DNA of 64,000 nt. It comes from Paenibacillus sp. IHBB 10380. Lineage in GTDB: Bacteria > Bacillota > Bacilli > Paenibacillales > Paenibacillaceae. Below are positions 34,093 through 43,942 of this stretch, in pieces; the stretch's first letter is position 1; each line of letters starts with the position of its first letter. The translations under genes were made by a program, and so were the position numbers. The stretch covers positions 5,580,001 to 5,644,000 of the forward strand of contig NZ_CP010976.1 in NCBI RefSeq assembly GCF_000949425.1. Direction: 5' to 3'. The notes beneath the pieces are model-generated. The model had not been told where the DNA came from and ran no database searches. It worked only from the letters and a program-made list of their open reading frames with translations.

Positions 34093-35406
34093 ATGAAAAA
34101 GAAGTTGGCCATGTTATTAATTTTTACTGTTGCGATTTCAATGCTCGCGGCATGTGGCTCGAAAAGTACGGATAACAAAGGTACGGCTGAAGGTGTCACA
34201 GCGATTGAGTTCTGGACAGCGAATAATCCGCCTCAGCAAGCTTATTGGGAAAGTTTGGCTAAAGAATACGAAACTGTGAACCCTAAAATAAAAATTAACG
34301 TAAGTCCAATGAAAGAAACACCAAGCTCTGAGGCGAATATTCAATCCGCTATTGCTGGAGGAAGTGCGCCAACGCTATCGGAAAATATTTCTCGTGGTTT
34401 TGCCGCACAACTTACAAACAGTAAAGCGCTTGTACCGTTGAATACAATGGCGGGTTGGGATGATATCGTTGCGGGACGTAATATGACGAATACGATTGAA
34501 TCTTGGAAATTTTCCGATGACAACCAATATGTTCTTCCCATTTCTTCCAATGCTATGTTGTTCGGATGGAGACTTGATATTTTGAAAGAACTGGGCTATA
34601 ACGAGCCTCCAAAAACATACAGTGAAATGCTAGATGTTGCTAAGAAGTTGAAAGTGAAATACCCTGACAAATATGTATGGGCAAAAGCAGATCTTGCAGA
34701 TCCAGCGGCATGGAAGAGATGGTTCGACTTCTTTATGCTCTATAATGCAGCTTCCGATGGTAATAAATTTATCGAAGGTGGTAAATTCGTAGCGGATGAT
34801 AAGGCGGGAATTGCAACGTTAGGTCTTATGGACAATTTGCGCAAAGAGAAATCGTTGCTTGCAGAGAATATAACAGACCCATTCGAGACCGGAGTAGGTA
34901 TTTTTACAGATATTGGTCCATGGACACTCAACTACTGGGCAGAGAAATTCCCGGAATTGAAATATAACGAAACATATACATTAGCAGCGCCTCCTGTTCC
35001 GGATGATGTGAAGGTAGATCATCCAAAAACTTTTGCAGATACCAAAGGAATAGTAATCTATGCATCTGCACCAAAGGAAAAGCAAGAAGCAGCTATGGAA
35101 TTTATGAAGTGGGTATACTCTGATGCGAAACATGATTTGCAATGGTTTGAGAAAACAAATATGCCTCCAGCTCGTGATGATTTGTCGACCAACGATGTGT
35201 TTAAAGCATTCCTAGATGAGAATCCAGCACTTAAGAAGTATGCTGAAGCTGTACCGTACGCTGTACCTCCAATGGACAACGCGAAATTTAATGAATTGCA
35301 AACTTTTATCGGACAGGAAGCTGTGAATCCAGTTGTTCGCGGCCAAATTGATCCGACAACGGGTTGGAATAACATGAAGAAAGCTATTGAAGAGGCTCTT
35401 AAGTAA
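34093..35406 (+). CDS. CUT1 sugar ABC transporter, substrate-binding lipoprotein
   Basis: A 437-residue lipoprotein with signal peptide and lipobox LAAC (Cys21), then an extracellular solute-binding protein type 1 fold (IEFWTANNPPQQAYWESLAKEY near the N terminus). GGGGGTTG precedes the ATG. First gene of a LacI-controlled operon with two permeases and mannoside enzymes, so beta-mannosides or mannose-containing oligosaccharides are the likely ligands. No ATPase is encoded; such importers normally share an MsmX-type ATPase encoded elsewhere. Confidence 0.9.
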   Translation: MKKKLAMLLIFTVAISMLAACGSKSTDNKGTAEGVTAIEFWTANNPPQQAYWESLAKEYETVNPKIKINVSPMKETPSSEANIQSAIAGGSAPTLSENISRGFAAQLTNSKALVPLNTMAGWDDIVAGRNMTNTIESWKFSDDNQYVLPISSNAMLFGWRLDILKELGYNEPPKTYSEMLDVAKKLKVKYPDKYVWAKADLADPAAWKRWFDFFMLYNAASDGNKFIEGGKFVADDKAGIATLGLMDNLRKEKSLLAENITDPFETGVGIFTDIGPWTLNYWAEKFPELKYNETYTLAAPPVPDDVKVDHPKTFADTKGIVIYASAPKEKQEAAMEFMKWVYSDAKHDLQWFEKTNMPPARDDLSTNDVFKAFLDENPALKKYAEAVPYAVPPMDNAKFNELQTFIGQEAVNPVVRGQIDPTTGWNNMKKAIEEALK

Positions 35407-36287
35407 TGGAAACCAAAAATAATAATAAGTTGGGCTGGTTATTTGCCAGCCCGTACCTTATTTATGGATTCGTATTTTTCCTTGGTCCATTAATTTGGTC
35501 ACTTTATCTTGCGTTCACCAACTGGGATTTGATCGCTCCTAATTACGATTTTGTTGGATTTTCTAATTTTATTAAAGCTTTTAAAAATCCAGCGGTACAA
35601 TCGTCATTTTGGGTTACTTATAAATTTATGATGGTTTTTGTGCCATTGGTCACAGCAGCATCACTTGCAGTGGCAATGATTGTACAGGGACTTCCGAAAT
35701 TGAAAAGTGTTTTTTTAATTGGTTTCTTCTTACCGTACCTATCTTCCGGTGTTGTATCATCGCTGATTGTAAAAGGACTTTTATCTTACAACAGCCCGGT
35801 TAACGCTTTTTTAAGGGACACCTTTGGCATTAAAATAAACTGGCTTGGCACACCATTTACAGCACTGATGATCGTGGCCTTAATTATTGCTTGGAAATTT
35901 GCCGGTTATTATGCGCTAATTCTCACATCAGGCCTTGAAAGTATCGATAAGGAAGTCTATGAAGCGGCAGCGATTGATGGCGTAAGTCGTAGACAACGTT
36001 TCTGGACAATCACGCTACCGTTATTATATCCAGCCATCTATACGACGCTGATTTTATCCTTTGGCGTAACATTTGGTATTTTTACCGAGGTGTATCAATT
36101 AACGGGTGGTGGTCCAAATTATGCGACTAACACATGGCAGATGGAAATCTATAATCAAGCGTTCAAAAACTTGCAAGCAGGTTATGCTTCAGCGATAGCT
36201 ATTCTCGCTGCGATTGTCACATTCATTTCGATCTTTGTCATTAAAAAATTGTTAGAAATGTGGGGGAAACGAAATGGTTGGGTCTAA
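35406..36287 (+). CDS. CUT1 ABC permease (MalF/UgpA-like)
   Basis: A 293-residue permease with six spans and the EAA loop EAAAIDGVSRRQRFWTITLP between spans 4 and 5. Start and upstream stop overlap (TAATG). Forms the membrane channel with the next gene. Confidence 0.92.
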   Translation: METKNNNKLGWLFASPYLIYGFVFFLGPLIWSLYLAFTNWDLIAPNYDFVGFSNFIKAFKNPAVQSSFWVTYKFMMVFVPLVTAASLAVAMIVQGLPKLKSVFLIGFFLPYLSSGVVSSLIVKGLLSYNSPVNAFLRDTFGIKINWLGTPFTALMIVALIIAWKFAGYYALILTSGLESIDKEVYEAAAIDGVSRRQRFWTITLPLLYPAIYTTLILSFGVTFGIFTEVYQLTGGGPNYATNTWQMEIYNQAFKNLQAGYASAIAILAAIVTFISIFVIKKLLEMWGKRNGWV

Positions 36288-37113
36288 TGATAAAAATAAG
36301 CTTAGTTTAACCATCCGTTATAGTGTGGCTACCCTTCTGCTTCTAGTAATGGTATTTCCGTATCTTTATATGGTGTTAAACTCTTTTGCGGATTGGAGCC
36401 AAGTCGATCGACAACTTATTCCATCAAGCTACTCGTTAAAATCGTATTCATGGTTGTTTAGCGGTGGGGAGACTGGAACACCAAGACCGTGGCTGAATTC
36501 CTTTTTTAACAGTGTTATCGTTTCGGTTGGTTCTACAGTTCTAATGATGGTGTTTGGGATCATGGTAGCTTATGCGCTTGCTAAAATTAAATTTAGAGGT
36601 CGGGATGCAGTTAACAATTTCGTTCTGTTTCATATGTTTTTCCCGGCGATTATTTTGTTGATTCCGAATTTTTTGGTCATCCAAAAAGTTGGCTTATACG
36701 ACACCTATTGGGCGATGATTATTCCAAAGGCAATGAGTTTATGGGCGATATTTATGTACACAAACTTTTTTAAAGCGGTCCCGACGACGTTTATTGAAGC
36801 GGCGAAGATAGATGGGGCTACGGAGTTTCAAATTTTGTATAAAATTATGGTTCCGATGTCCAAGTCCATTACGACGGTTATTTTCTTATTCCTACTTATG
36901 GAACGCTGGACAGAACTTCTGTGGGATATGATCGTGGTACGCAGCGACGAAATGCTGACACTTAACGTGTTATTGTCACAAATGTTCGGTCCGTATGCAG
37001 GTTATCCGGGCCCAATGTATGCAGCATCTGTACTCTTGACGTTACCGATCATTATTCTATTCATCATTTTTGGTAAGAGATTTAAAGAAGGCATGCAGTT
37101 TAACTTAAAATAG
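36274..37113 (+). CDS. CUT1 ABC permease (MalG/UgpE-like)
   Basis: A 279-residue permease with six spans and the EAA loop EAAKIDGATEFQILYKIMVP. It overlaps the partner gene by 14 bp, and GGGGGAAACG precedes the ATG. Confidence 0.92.
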   Translation: MVGSNDKNKLSLTIRYSVATLLLLVMVFPYLYMVLNSFADWSQVDRQLIPSSYSLKSYSWLFSGGETGTPRPWLNSFFNSVIVSVGSTVLMMVFGIMVAYALAKIKFRGRDAVNNFVLFHMFFPAIILLIPNFLVIQKVGLYDTYWAMIIPKAMSLWAIFMYTNFFKAVPTTFIEAAKIDGATEFQILYKIMVPMSKSITTVIFLFLLMERWTELLWDMIVVRSDEMLTLNVLLSQMFGPYAGYPGPMYAASVLLTLPIIILFIIFGKRFKEGMQFNLK

Positions 37114-37153
37114 TCGTATTTTATACTAAAACAAAAAAAGGAGTTAATACATC

Positions 37154-38101
37154 GTGAGTTTCACACAAAAAGAAACGAAAACGTGCGCGACATTGTTACG
37201 TGAGTATCAACAGTCGAATAAAACGATTCGTAATCCAGAAAAATTAACATTCATGGGTGTTGGCGATAAGGATGTCTATAATATTACAGCCCCGTTTGAA
37301 GATGAAGGCGAACAGGTTATTGCGGGGCGCGTAGAATCCCGGGATAGTGAGTATTCTGAAATTGTTTTCTTTGTGGAGCGGGATGGGGCTTGGATACCAC
37401 GTGAAGGTGCGCCCATTTTTACGCTTCAAGATCCGTTCTACACGAAAATTGCCGGGGAGCTTGTGCTTGGGGGTGTCCAGATTTATCCGCATCCCAATCC
37501 AACCAAAGATAGCATATTTTCATGGCGTACGGTGTTCTATAAAGGCGCTCGAATTGCAGAGCTTAAACCGTTTTTTACAGGACCGAGCGGTATGAAAGAT
37601 TTACGGTTGGTGGAATTGATAGATGGAAGCATCGGTGTATTGACAAGGCCGCAAGGCGAAAAAGGCGGACGCGGTAAAATTGGTTTTACACGTATTTCAT
37701 CTTTAAAGGATTTGACGCCCGAAGTGATTGAGGAAGCGCCGCTATTGGAAGGGCAATTCATCGAGGAAGAGTGGGGTGGAGGCAACGAAATTCATCTGCT
37801 TAACAACGGATTGTTAGGAATTCTTGGTCATATTGCCTGCTTCGATACGGAGTTAGACCGCCATTATTATTCTATGGTATTTGTATTAGATCCAGAAACA
37901 CGTGAATTTTCGGATATTCGCTTGATTGCCGTTCGTGCTGAATTTGTACCAGGTGTATCGAAACGTCCCGATTTGAGAGATGTCGTTTTCAGTGGAGGGC
38001 TCGTACGGAATTTGGACGGTACAGCAAATTTATATGTAGGTCTCTCTGATGCAGAAGCGCATCGTTTGACGATGGCCGATCCATTTATTTCATTTGAATG
38101 A
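37154..38101 (+). CDS. DUF1861 family protein, glycosidase-like
   Basis: A 315-residue cytoplasmic protein (GTG start) that I assign to DUF1861. It has repeated D-P-F/Y-T and GR-ES-D-EYS-type strands that fit a five-bladed beta-propeller like GH130 or GH43/68 proteins. Conserved acidic spots are EEEWGGGNEIHLL and DLRDVVFSGGLV. It lies between an importer and a GH130 phosphorylase. It probably acts on the same mannoside, but no activity is established to my knowledge. Confidence 0.65.
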   Translation: MSFTQKETKTCATLLREYQQSNKTIRNPEKLTFMGVGDKDVYNITAPFEDEGEQVIAGRVESRDSEYSEIVFFVERDGAWIPREGAPIFTLQDPFYTKIAGELVLGGVQIYPHPNPTKDSIFSWRTVFYKGARIAELKPFFTGPSGMKDLRLVELIDGSIGVLTRPQGEKGGRGKIGFTRISSLKDLTPEVIEEAPLLEGQFIEEEWGGGNEIHLLNNGLLGILGHIACFDTELDRHYYSMVFVLDPETREFSDIRLIAVRAEFVPGVSKRPDLRDVVFSGGLVRNLDGTANLYVGLSDAEAHRLTMADPFISFE

Positions 38102-38116
38102 TAAGGAGTGTTTATT

Positions 38117-39178
38117 GTGAATATATATCGTTATGAAGAGAATCCAATCATTACCCCAGCAGATGTGACACCCTATCACCCTAATTTTGAAGTCATTGGT
38201 GCTTTCAATGCAGGTATTGCTCAATACAACGGTGAAGTGCTTATGTTGCTTCGCGTTGCGGAGCGTCCCATCAGCGAGGATCCACAGATTGTAAAAGCGC
38301 CGATTTATAATCCGAAGACGCAGGAGCTTGAATTGATCGAGCTACGTACTGACGATGAGCGTTATGATTTCTCTGATCCACGTGTGATCAGAGATCGTAC
38401 AGGCAGTTCTGGATTTGCCTATTTAACGTCGATCTCCTATATTCGTATTGCACGTAGTAAGGATGGACATCACTTTACCATAGATGAAAAGCCGTTTGTA
38501 TATCCTTCAAATGAGCAAGAAACGTTCGGGATTGAGGATCCTCGTGTCACTCAAATGGGAGATACGTACTATATTTATTTCTCTGTCATTTCCCCAGTAG
38601 GTATTGGTGAATCCATGGTTTCTACGAAAGATTTTGTGAATATCGAGCATCATGGCATGATATTCAGTCCGGAAAATAAAGATGTAATTATTTTTCCAGA
38701 GAAAATTAACGGTAAATACTATGCGCTTCATCGCCCGACGACGAAAAGTATCGGGAATCCAGAAATTTGGATCGCTGAGTCTAACAATTTATTGTATTGG
38801 GGTAATCATAAACATTTGATGGGGCTCCGTAAAGGAATGTGGGATAGCGGACGTATCGGTGGAGGTGCGGTACCTTTCAAGACGGATAAAGGCTGGTTAG
38901 AGCTCTATCATGGAGCGACACTGGATCATCGTTATTGTATGGGTGCAGTTCTCCTTGACTTGAACGATCCTACAAAAATTATTGCGCGTTCGGACAAGCC
39001 TGTAATGGAACCTGATGCAGACTACGAGAAAAAAGGTTTTTTTGGAGATGTCGTATTTTCCTGCGGCGTTATCGTCGAGGGTGATATTGTGAAAATGTAC
39101 TACGGTGTAGCAGATACCTCTATGGCTTGCGCGGAACTAAGTCTTCAAGAGATTCTTGATAGTTTGATATATGTATAA
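38117..39178 (+). CDS. GH130 mannoside phosphorylase
   Basis: A 353-residue cytoplasmic enzyme with a five-bladed propeller. GH130 enzymes cleave beta-mannosides with phosphate, giving mannose-1-phosphate. The catalytic Asp is in FGIEDPRVT (about D141). Other conserved blocks are LLRVAER, YDFSDPRV, DVIIFPEKINGKYYALHRP, WDSGRIGGGAVP, WLELYHGA and YYGVADTS. GTG at 38117 follows AAGGAG at 8 bp and is preferred to GTG 38108. Whether it prefers beta-1,2 or beta-1,4 linkages cannot be told by eye. Confidence 0.88.
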   Translation: MNIYRYEENPIITPADVTPYHPNFEVIGAFNAGIAQYNGEVLMLLRVAERPISEDPQIVKAPIYNPKTQELELIELRTDDERYDFSDPRVIRDRTGSSGFAYLTSISYIRIARSKDGHHFTIDEKPFVYPSNEQETFGIEDPRVTQMGDTYYIYFSVISPVGIGESMVSTKDFVNIEHHGMIFSPENKDVIIFPEKINGKYYALHRPTTKSIGNPEIWIAESNNLLYWGNHKHLMGLRKGMWDSGRIGGGAVPFKTDKGWLELYHGATLDHRYCMGAVLLDLNDPTKIIARSDKPVMEPDADYEKKGFFGDVVFSCGVIVEGDIVKMYYGVADTSMACAELSLQEILDSLIYV

Positions 39179-39189
39179 ATAGCGTTACG

Positions 39190-39221
39190 CCAAGGCCTGA
39201 TTCGTTAGGCTTTGGTTTTTT
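39190..39221 (+). terminator. Terminator inside the mannoside operon
   Basis: CCAAGGCCT pairs with AGGCTTTGG followed by seven T residues, between GH130 and the beta-mannosidase. Downstream genes may need read-through or their own promoter. Confidence 0.75.
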
Positions 39222-39269
39222 TAGTTAAACGCTTCAAAATTTAAGATTTAGACAACAAGGAGAACAAAT

Positions 39270-41771
39270 ATGAAGCTGAACGACAATTGGAAAATTCGTG
39301 ATTTTGTTGTTGGGGAAGCGAGAGACTTAGAAGTGGCATCTCCCGAATATATCGATTACTACTGGATCTCTGCTAACGTACCGGGAGATGTGCACTCTAC
39401 ATTAATAGATCGGAACATCATTGACGATCCATTTTTTGGTCACAACGATCAAAAATGCCGCTGGGTAGAAGAGAAGGTTTGGTGGTACCGAACGGTGTTT
39501 CATTGTGACGATCCATTACAGGATGGGGAACGAATGGAGCTGGTGTTTGATGGTCTGGATACATTCGCTACCATTTACTTAAATGGGGTTGAACTTGGCT
39601 CAACCGACAATATGTTTATTCGACATACGTTTGAAGTGACACGGGAATTAAGGCGCGGCAACAATACGCTTGCTGTTAAATTTGATCCGATCCGTGAACG
39701 GGTAGGCCATCAAGTTCAGAATTATTGGTCTGGGTTCAGTAAAAAAAGGATTTGGACTCGCAAAGCGCAGAACCATTTTGGTTGGGATTGGGGACCTCGG
39801 CTTGTATGTGCAGGGATTTGGCAGGATGTTCATCTCGAGAAACGGACTTTCGCTAAAATTGATCATGTGTTTGCCAGAACTGTGCGTTTGGATGAAACGG
39901 CGGCTGAGGTGCAGATCGATGTAGAGCTTCAGACTTTTGACAAAAACAAAAATTACGAGACACAAGTTCGCTTGGCTTACGGTGATCAAGAGATCACGGC
40001 AACTGCCATGTTTGAAAAAGGTAAAGCGTATATGACGATGCGGGTGGAGGATGCCAAGTTATGGTGGACACATGATCTGGGCATCCCTCATTTGTATGAT
40101 TTGCATGTCGATGTTCTCGCCGATGGTGCATATATAGATGCACATGTTCAGAAGTTTGGTATTCGTACGGTGGAAGTGCTCCGTCACGATGAGCAGGGGA
40201 ATGCTTGTTTTACGTTCGTGCTAAATGGCGTCAAAATATTCGCCAAAGGAGCAAACTGGATTCCAATAGATAGTTTTATTGGAAGTGTTTCCGATTTCAG
40301 ATACTCTCACCTGATACAAATGTCCAAGGATGCGAACATGAACATGTTACGAGTCTGGGGCGGCGGCGTTTATGAACGCGATATTTTTTATGAGGACTGT
40401 AATCGACAAGGTATTTTGGTATGGCAAGACTTTATGTTTGCTTGTGCACTCTATCCTGACTATAACAAAAATTTCATGGATAATGTCCGTCGTGAAATTA
40501 CGGAGGTAGTCAAGCGCCTCCGCAATCACCCTTGCCTTGCGATGTGGTGTGGTAACAATGAGAACGATTGGCTTTATGAAGCGCTGCATTCCTCTGGTGA
40601 AATTAAAGATCCGTTCTACGGAGAGAAAATATATCATGAAATGATGCCTGAGATTTTAGAAGAGCTAGATCCTACACGGTTGTTCTGGCCAAGCTCGCCG
40701 TACGGCGGTAATGATCACAACTCGCGTGAAGAAGGCGATACGCACAATTGGCAAGTATGGCATGGAAACATAGAACCGCGGACATTTGGGGAACCTCAGC
40801 TGCAAGATTATAGTGTAGAGGGTCTCTCTTTCAAAAAATTCAAAGGAGACACCACTAAATTTTCTAGTGAATTTGGGATGCATGCTTCATCCAATCGTTA
40901 TACGCTGGAACGGAACATGCCGAAGGATATGTTCTATTGGGGCAGTGAAGAAATGGCTTATCGCAATAAGGATAAGTATTACCCCAAAGGGATTTTACTG
41001 ATGAAAGGGTACACTGGTGTACCTGAGGATATTGAGCAATATATGGACTTTTCAATGCTAACACAGGCGGAAGGCTTGAAATATGGAATCGAGCATTATC
41101 GACGTAATAAACCGGAAACGAGTGGAGCGTTGTACTGGCAGTTGAACGATTGTTGGCCGGGTACGAGTTGGTCTGTTATCGATTACTACGGTTTGCCGAA
41201 GGCTTCATATCATTATTCACGTAAATTTTTTAGTCCAATTTTGCTTACGTTGGATCACGATGAAGGTGAAGATTTGAAATTATGGGCTTTGAACGATCTG
41301 CGATCTGCGTACAATGATGAGGTAGAACTTGCTGTTTATGATTTCAATGGGGAGAAAAAGTTCAGCCGTACCTATAGCGTATCGATCAGAGCGAATAGCG
41401 GTGAACAAATCGACGTGTTGCCTGAAAGTGAGGCAATAAACGGGCTTGATCCAGCTGAAGTGGTTATCGGTATTCGTTCTATGCAAGAAAGAACGGAAGT
41501 GAATTATTATTTTTTCCGGGACCATAAAGATATGAAGTATACGACCGCCAAGCTGACGGTTGACATTGACGAAGGTAAATCAGAACTACGTATTTCGACG
41601 GATCGGTTTGCACGTATGGTGAAAATTGAACTTTCGATGGCGTATCTAGTTCTTAGCGACAATTTCTTTGATTTGCTTCCAGGGGAGACGAAGGTGATTA
41701 AGATTCATCAGGCACAAGGACAGGCAATTCCTTGGGAAAGTCTACGAGTACAAGCGATCAACAGCAAATGA
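39270..41771 (+). CDS. GH2 beta-mannosidase
   Basis: An 833-residue enzyme without signal peptide. Order: sugar-binding-like jelly roll (to about 180, with NHFGWDWGPRL typical of mannosidases), Ig-like domain, and TIM barrel (about 290-600). The acid/base is Glu431 in CGNNEND and the nucleophile Glu534 in SSEFG. C-terminal Ig-like domains follow. RVWGGGVYE and YWQLNDCWPGTSW are also family signatures. It removes terminal beta-mannose from short oligosaccharides inside the cell, complementing the phosphorylase. AAGGAG precedes the ATG. Confidence 0.92.
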   Translation: MKLNDNWKIRDFVVGEARDLEVASPEYIDYYWISANVPGDVHSTLIDRNIIDDPFFGHNDQKCRWVEEKVWWYRTVFHCDDPLQDGERMELVFDGLDTFATIYLNGVELGSTDNMFIRHTFEVTRELRRGNNTLAVKFDPIRERVGHQVQNYWSGFSKKRIWTRKAQNHFGWDWGPRLVCAGIWQDVHLEKRTFAKIDHVFARTVRLDETAAEVQIDVELQTFDKNKNYETQVRLAYGDQEITATAMFEKGKAYMTMRVEDAKLWWTHDLGIPHLYDLHVDVLADGAYIDAHVQKFGIRTVEVLRHDEQGNACFTFVLNGVKIFAKGANWIPIDSFIGSVSDFRYSHLIQMSKDANMNMLRVWGGGVYERDIFYEDCNRQGILVWQDFMFACALYPDYNKNFMDNVRREITEVVKRLRNHPCLAMWCGNNENDWLYEALHSSGEIKDPFYGEKIYHEMMPEILEELDPTRLFWPSSPYGGNDHNSREEGDTHNWQVWHGNIEPRTFGEPQLQDYSVEGLSFKKFKGDTTKFSSEFGMHASSNRYTLERNMPKDMFYWGSEEMAYRNKDKYYPKGILLMKGYTGVPEDIEQYMDFSMLTQAEGLKYGIEHYRRNKPETSGALYWQLNDCWPGTSWSVIDYYGLPKASYHYSRKFFSPILLTLDHDEGEDLKLWALNDLRSAYNDEVELAVYDFNGEKKFSRTYSVSIRANSGEQIDVLPESEAINGLDPAEVVIGIRSMQERTEVNYYFFRDHKDMKYTTAKLTVDIDEGKSELRISTDRFARMVKIELSMAYLVLSDNFFDLLPGETKVIKIHQAQGQAIPWESLRVQAINSK

Positions 41772-41788
41772 GAAAGGGAGTGGGGAAC

Positions 41789-42790
41789 ATGAGAGCCGCA
41801 GTGTTGCGAAAAACGGGAGAAATAGAGTTATCAATATGGAAGGAAGAGATGCTGGCTCCAGGTGAAGTGCGTGTTCGGGTGAAGTGCTGCGGCATTTGTG
41901 GTACAGATCAGCATATTTACCACGGCCATCCTGGATCAGCGGCAGTAACTCCGCCGATTGTTCTAGGACATGAACTTGCCGGTGAAGTCATTGAAGTCGC
42001 TAGCGACGTCATTTCTTTACAGATGGGTGATCGTGTTTCGGTCGATCCGAATATATATTGCGGCAGCTGTCGTTACTGCCGTAGTGGTCGGGCGCACCTG
42101 TGCGATCGGTTAGAGGCGGTCGGTGTTACACGGGACGGTGGAATGGGCGAGACTTGCGCTGTACCTGCAGCGAACTGCTATCGTTTGCCGGATGGCATGA
42201 GCGACATCGAGGGCGCTATGGTCGAGCCACTTGGCTGCGTGCTGCACGGAATGAGGAAGCTTTACATTCGTTCGACCGATACGGTGCTTATTATCGGCGG
42301 CGGCTTCATAGGCCAACTTTTCTTACAGCTTGTCAAACGGCAGGGAGCGGCCCGCATTGTCGTAAGCGAGCCGGCAGATAGCAAGCGCGAACAACTGCTT
42401 CGACTCGGGGCGGATGAAGTAATGGATCCCCAAGAAGCGGCACAGCAGCTAATAAACGATGCCGATGTTGTTATTGAGTGCGTAGGACGCAAAGAATCGA
42501 TGGAATTCGCCATAGAAGCGGCGCGTAAAGGCGGGCAGGTTCTTCTCTTCGGCGTGTCTTCGCCCGAAACTACAATTCAACTATCGCCATTTTCGGTATT
42601 TTCCAAGGAACTGAAAATTATGGGATCTTTCATTAATCCCTATACGCATGAAGAAGCGATTTCACTTCTTCATAAGCAAATCGTACAGGTTGAGCCGCTG
42701 ATTAGTCATCGTTTTCGCTTGGATGAAATTCCAGATGTGATGGGATGTTATCCAACGCTCCAAGTAAGTAAGGGTGTTATCCTTTTTTAA
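41789..42790 (+). CDS. Zinc-dependent medium-chain dehydrogenase
   Basis: A 333-residue MDR-family enzyme. The catalytic zinc site is CCGICGTDQH and GHELAG, the structural zinc site C-G-S-C-R-Y-C…C, and the Rossmann motif VLIIGGGFIGQL. It resembles sorbitol/threonine/L-iditol dehydrogenases and probably oxidises or reduces a sugar or polyol product of the pathway with NAD(P). ATG at 41789 follows GGGAGTGGGG and gives a normal N terminus. Last gene of the operon, 17 bp after the mannosidase. Confidence 0.85.
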   Translation: MRAAVLRKTGEIELSIWKEEMLAPGEVRVRVKCCGICGTDQHIYHGHPGSAAVTPPIVLGHELAGEVIEVASDVISLQMGDRVSVDPNIYCGSCRYCRSGRAHLCDRLEAVGVTRDGGMGETCAVPAANCYRLPDGMSDIEGAMVEPLGCVLHGMRKLYIRSTDTVLIIGGGFIGQLFLQLVKRQGAARIVVSEPADSKREQLLRLGADEVMDPQEAAQQLINDADVVIECVGRKESMEFAIEAARKGGQVLLFGVSSPETTIQLSPFSVFSKELKIMGSFINPYTHEEAISLLHKQIVQVEPLISHRFRLDEIPDVMGCYPTLQVSKGVILF

Positions 42791-42800
42791 GTTACTAGAG

Positions 42801-42831
42801 AAACCTTGCCTGGAAGGGGCAAGGTTTTTTT
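42801..42831. terminator. Terminator between convergent units
   Basis: AAACCTTGCC pairs with GGCAAGGTTT and ends in seven T residues on the plus strand. Confidence 0.9.
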
Positions 42832-42833
42832 GT

Positions 42834-43394
42834 TCACTTATATTCTCGACCTAAGAGATAAGCGTGGTTCAGTAGGCCTTCGATGTATTCGTTGGATTCG
42901 GACAGTGTGTCGTATAAGAACTCGACCTTGGATTCTTTCACTCTTGCGTAACCAGCGATCGCGTTATTCAGGTAATGAGTAATCATATCGTGGTATTCAT
43001 ATTTGATTAAATGTTCTTGATCCCCGCCGGCTAAGCAAATCCATAGTACTTTCTTAGAAGTGAATTCCTTGAGTAAACCGATGTTCCATACTTTATCCAG
43101 ATACCCTTTTAACATGGAAGGGACGCTGTACCACCATAGAGGGAACACGAAGACAAGCGCATCGGCAGCGACAACTCGATCCATTTCCTTCCGTATTTCA
43201 GGTGAAAATTGCTTATCAGGACTCATCCAATCTCGTTCATCTTCTGCTGTATATACGGGATTGAATCCGTCTCGATCCAAGTCCATTATATCTACTTCGT
43301 GGTTATTCTGTTTCAAACCCTCAACAAAACGATTCATGACGGCATAGGTAAGGGAATTTTCTCTGGGATGAGTGACGACTAATAGAACTTTCAT
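42834..43394 (-). CDS. NAD(P)H oxidoreductase, flavodoxin-fold (NQO family)
   Basis: A 186-residue FMN/FAD quinone reductase-like protein. It has VVTHPRENSLTYAVMNRF at the N terminus, FPLWWYSVPSMLKGYLDKVW in the middle (flavin and dimer contact), and a GGD motif near 123. Divergent from an HxlR regulator, a common pairing in which the regulator responds to reactive carbonyls or quinones and induces the reductase. Confidence 0.88.
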   Translation of the reverse strand: MKVLLVVTHPRENSLTYAVMNRFVEGLKQNNHEVDIMDLDRDGFNPVYTAEDERDWMSPDKQFSPEIRKEMDRVVAADALVFVFPLWWYSVPSMLKGYLDKVWNIGLLKEFTSKKVLWICLAGGDQEHLIKYEYHDMITHYLNNAIAGYARVKESKVEFLYDTLSESNEYIEGLLNHAYLLGREYK

Positions 43395-43483
43395 GTGTCA
43401 GAAACCTACTTTCTCATATATGATGTGGTGAACATGATTACAGATGTTATTATGAGTAATATGATATTAGATGTGAAGTACGC

Positions 43484-43512
43484 ACTTTGAAGTACAGTAG
43501 GTACTTTGAAGT
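43484..43512. promoter_or_regulatory. Direct repeats, HxlR operator candidate
   Basis: ACTTTGAAGT occurs at 43484-43493 and 43503-43512, 19 bp apart, in the divergent intergenic region. Each is followed or preceded by GTAC elements as in known HxlR-type sites. Confidence 0.5.
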
Positions 43513-43561
43513 TCCTTAGTTCTTTTTCGGAGGTATGAATGAGTGGGAAGGAGAAGGTTCA

Positions 43562-43933
43562 ATGAAAGAAAATACAAAAAAATATACGATAGGGATTGAG
43601 GCAACGCTAGAGGTAATCAGAGGAAAATGGAAGGGGATCATCGTATATCATTTGACAACGGGGAGAAAACGAACCTATGAACTGCGAAAGCTAATGCCTA
43701 GCCTCACCCAAAAAGTACTTACGCAGCAGCTTAGAGAGCTTGAAAAGGATGGAATCATTATTCGAATCATCTATAACCAAATCCCCCCAAAAGTAGAGTA
43801 TGAGATTAGTGATTATGGGTGGGGTTTGATAAATATACTGGATAGTGTTTGTTTATGGGGAGAAGAGCATCTAGATAAAGTTTATGGAGATAAAACATTG
43901 GTACTAAAGGCTCAAAGTGACGTGAATTTCTGA
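43562..43933 (+). CDS. HxlR-family winged-helix regulator
   Basis: A 123-residue MarR-like regulator of the HxlR group: IEATLEVIRGKWKGIIVYHL, then LRKLMPSLTQKVLTQQLREL, then a wing (GIIIRIIYNQIPPKVEYEIS). ATG at 43562 follows AAGGAG at 8 bp; the upstream ATG 43535 touches its own SD and is unlikely. No cysteine at the N terminus, unlike redox-sensing HypR/YodB, so sensing chemistry is unclear. Confidence 0.88.
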   Translation: MKENTKKYTIGIEATLEVIRGKWKGIIVYHLTTGRKRTYELRKLMPSLTQKVLTQQLRELEKDGIIIRIIYNQIPPKVEYEISDYGWGLINILDSVCLWGEEHLDKVYGDKTLVLKAQSDVNF

Positions 43934-43942
43934 CACTGCAAA

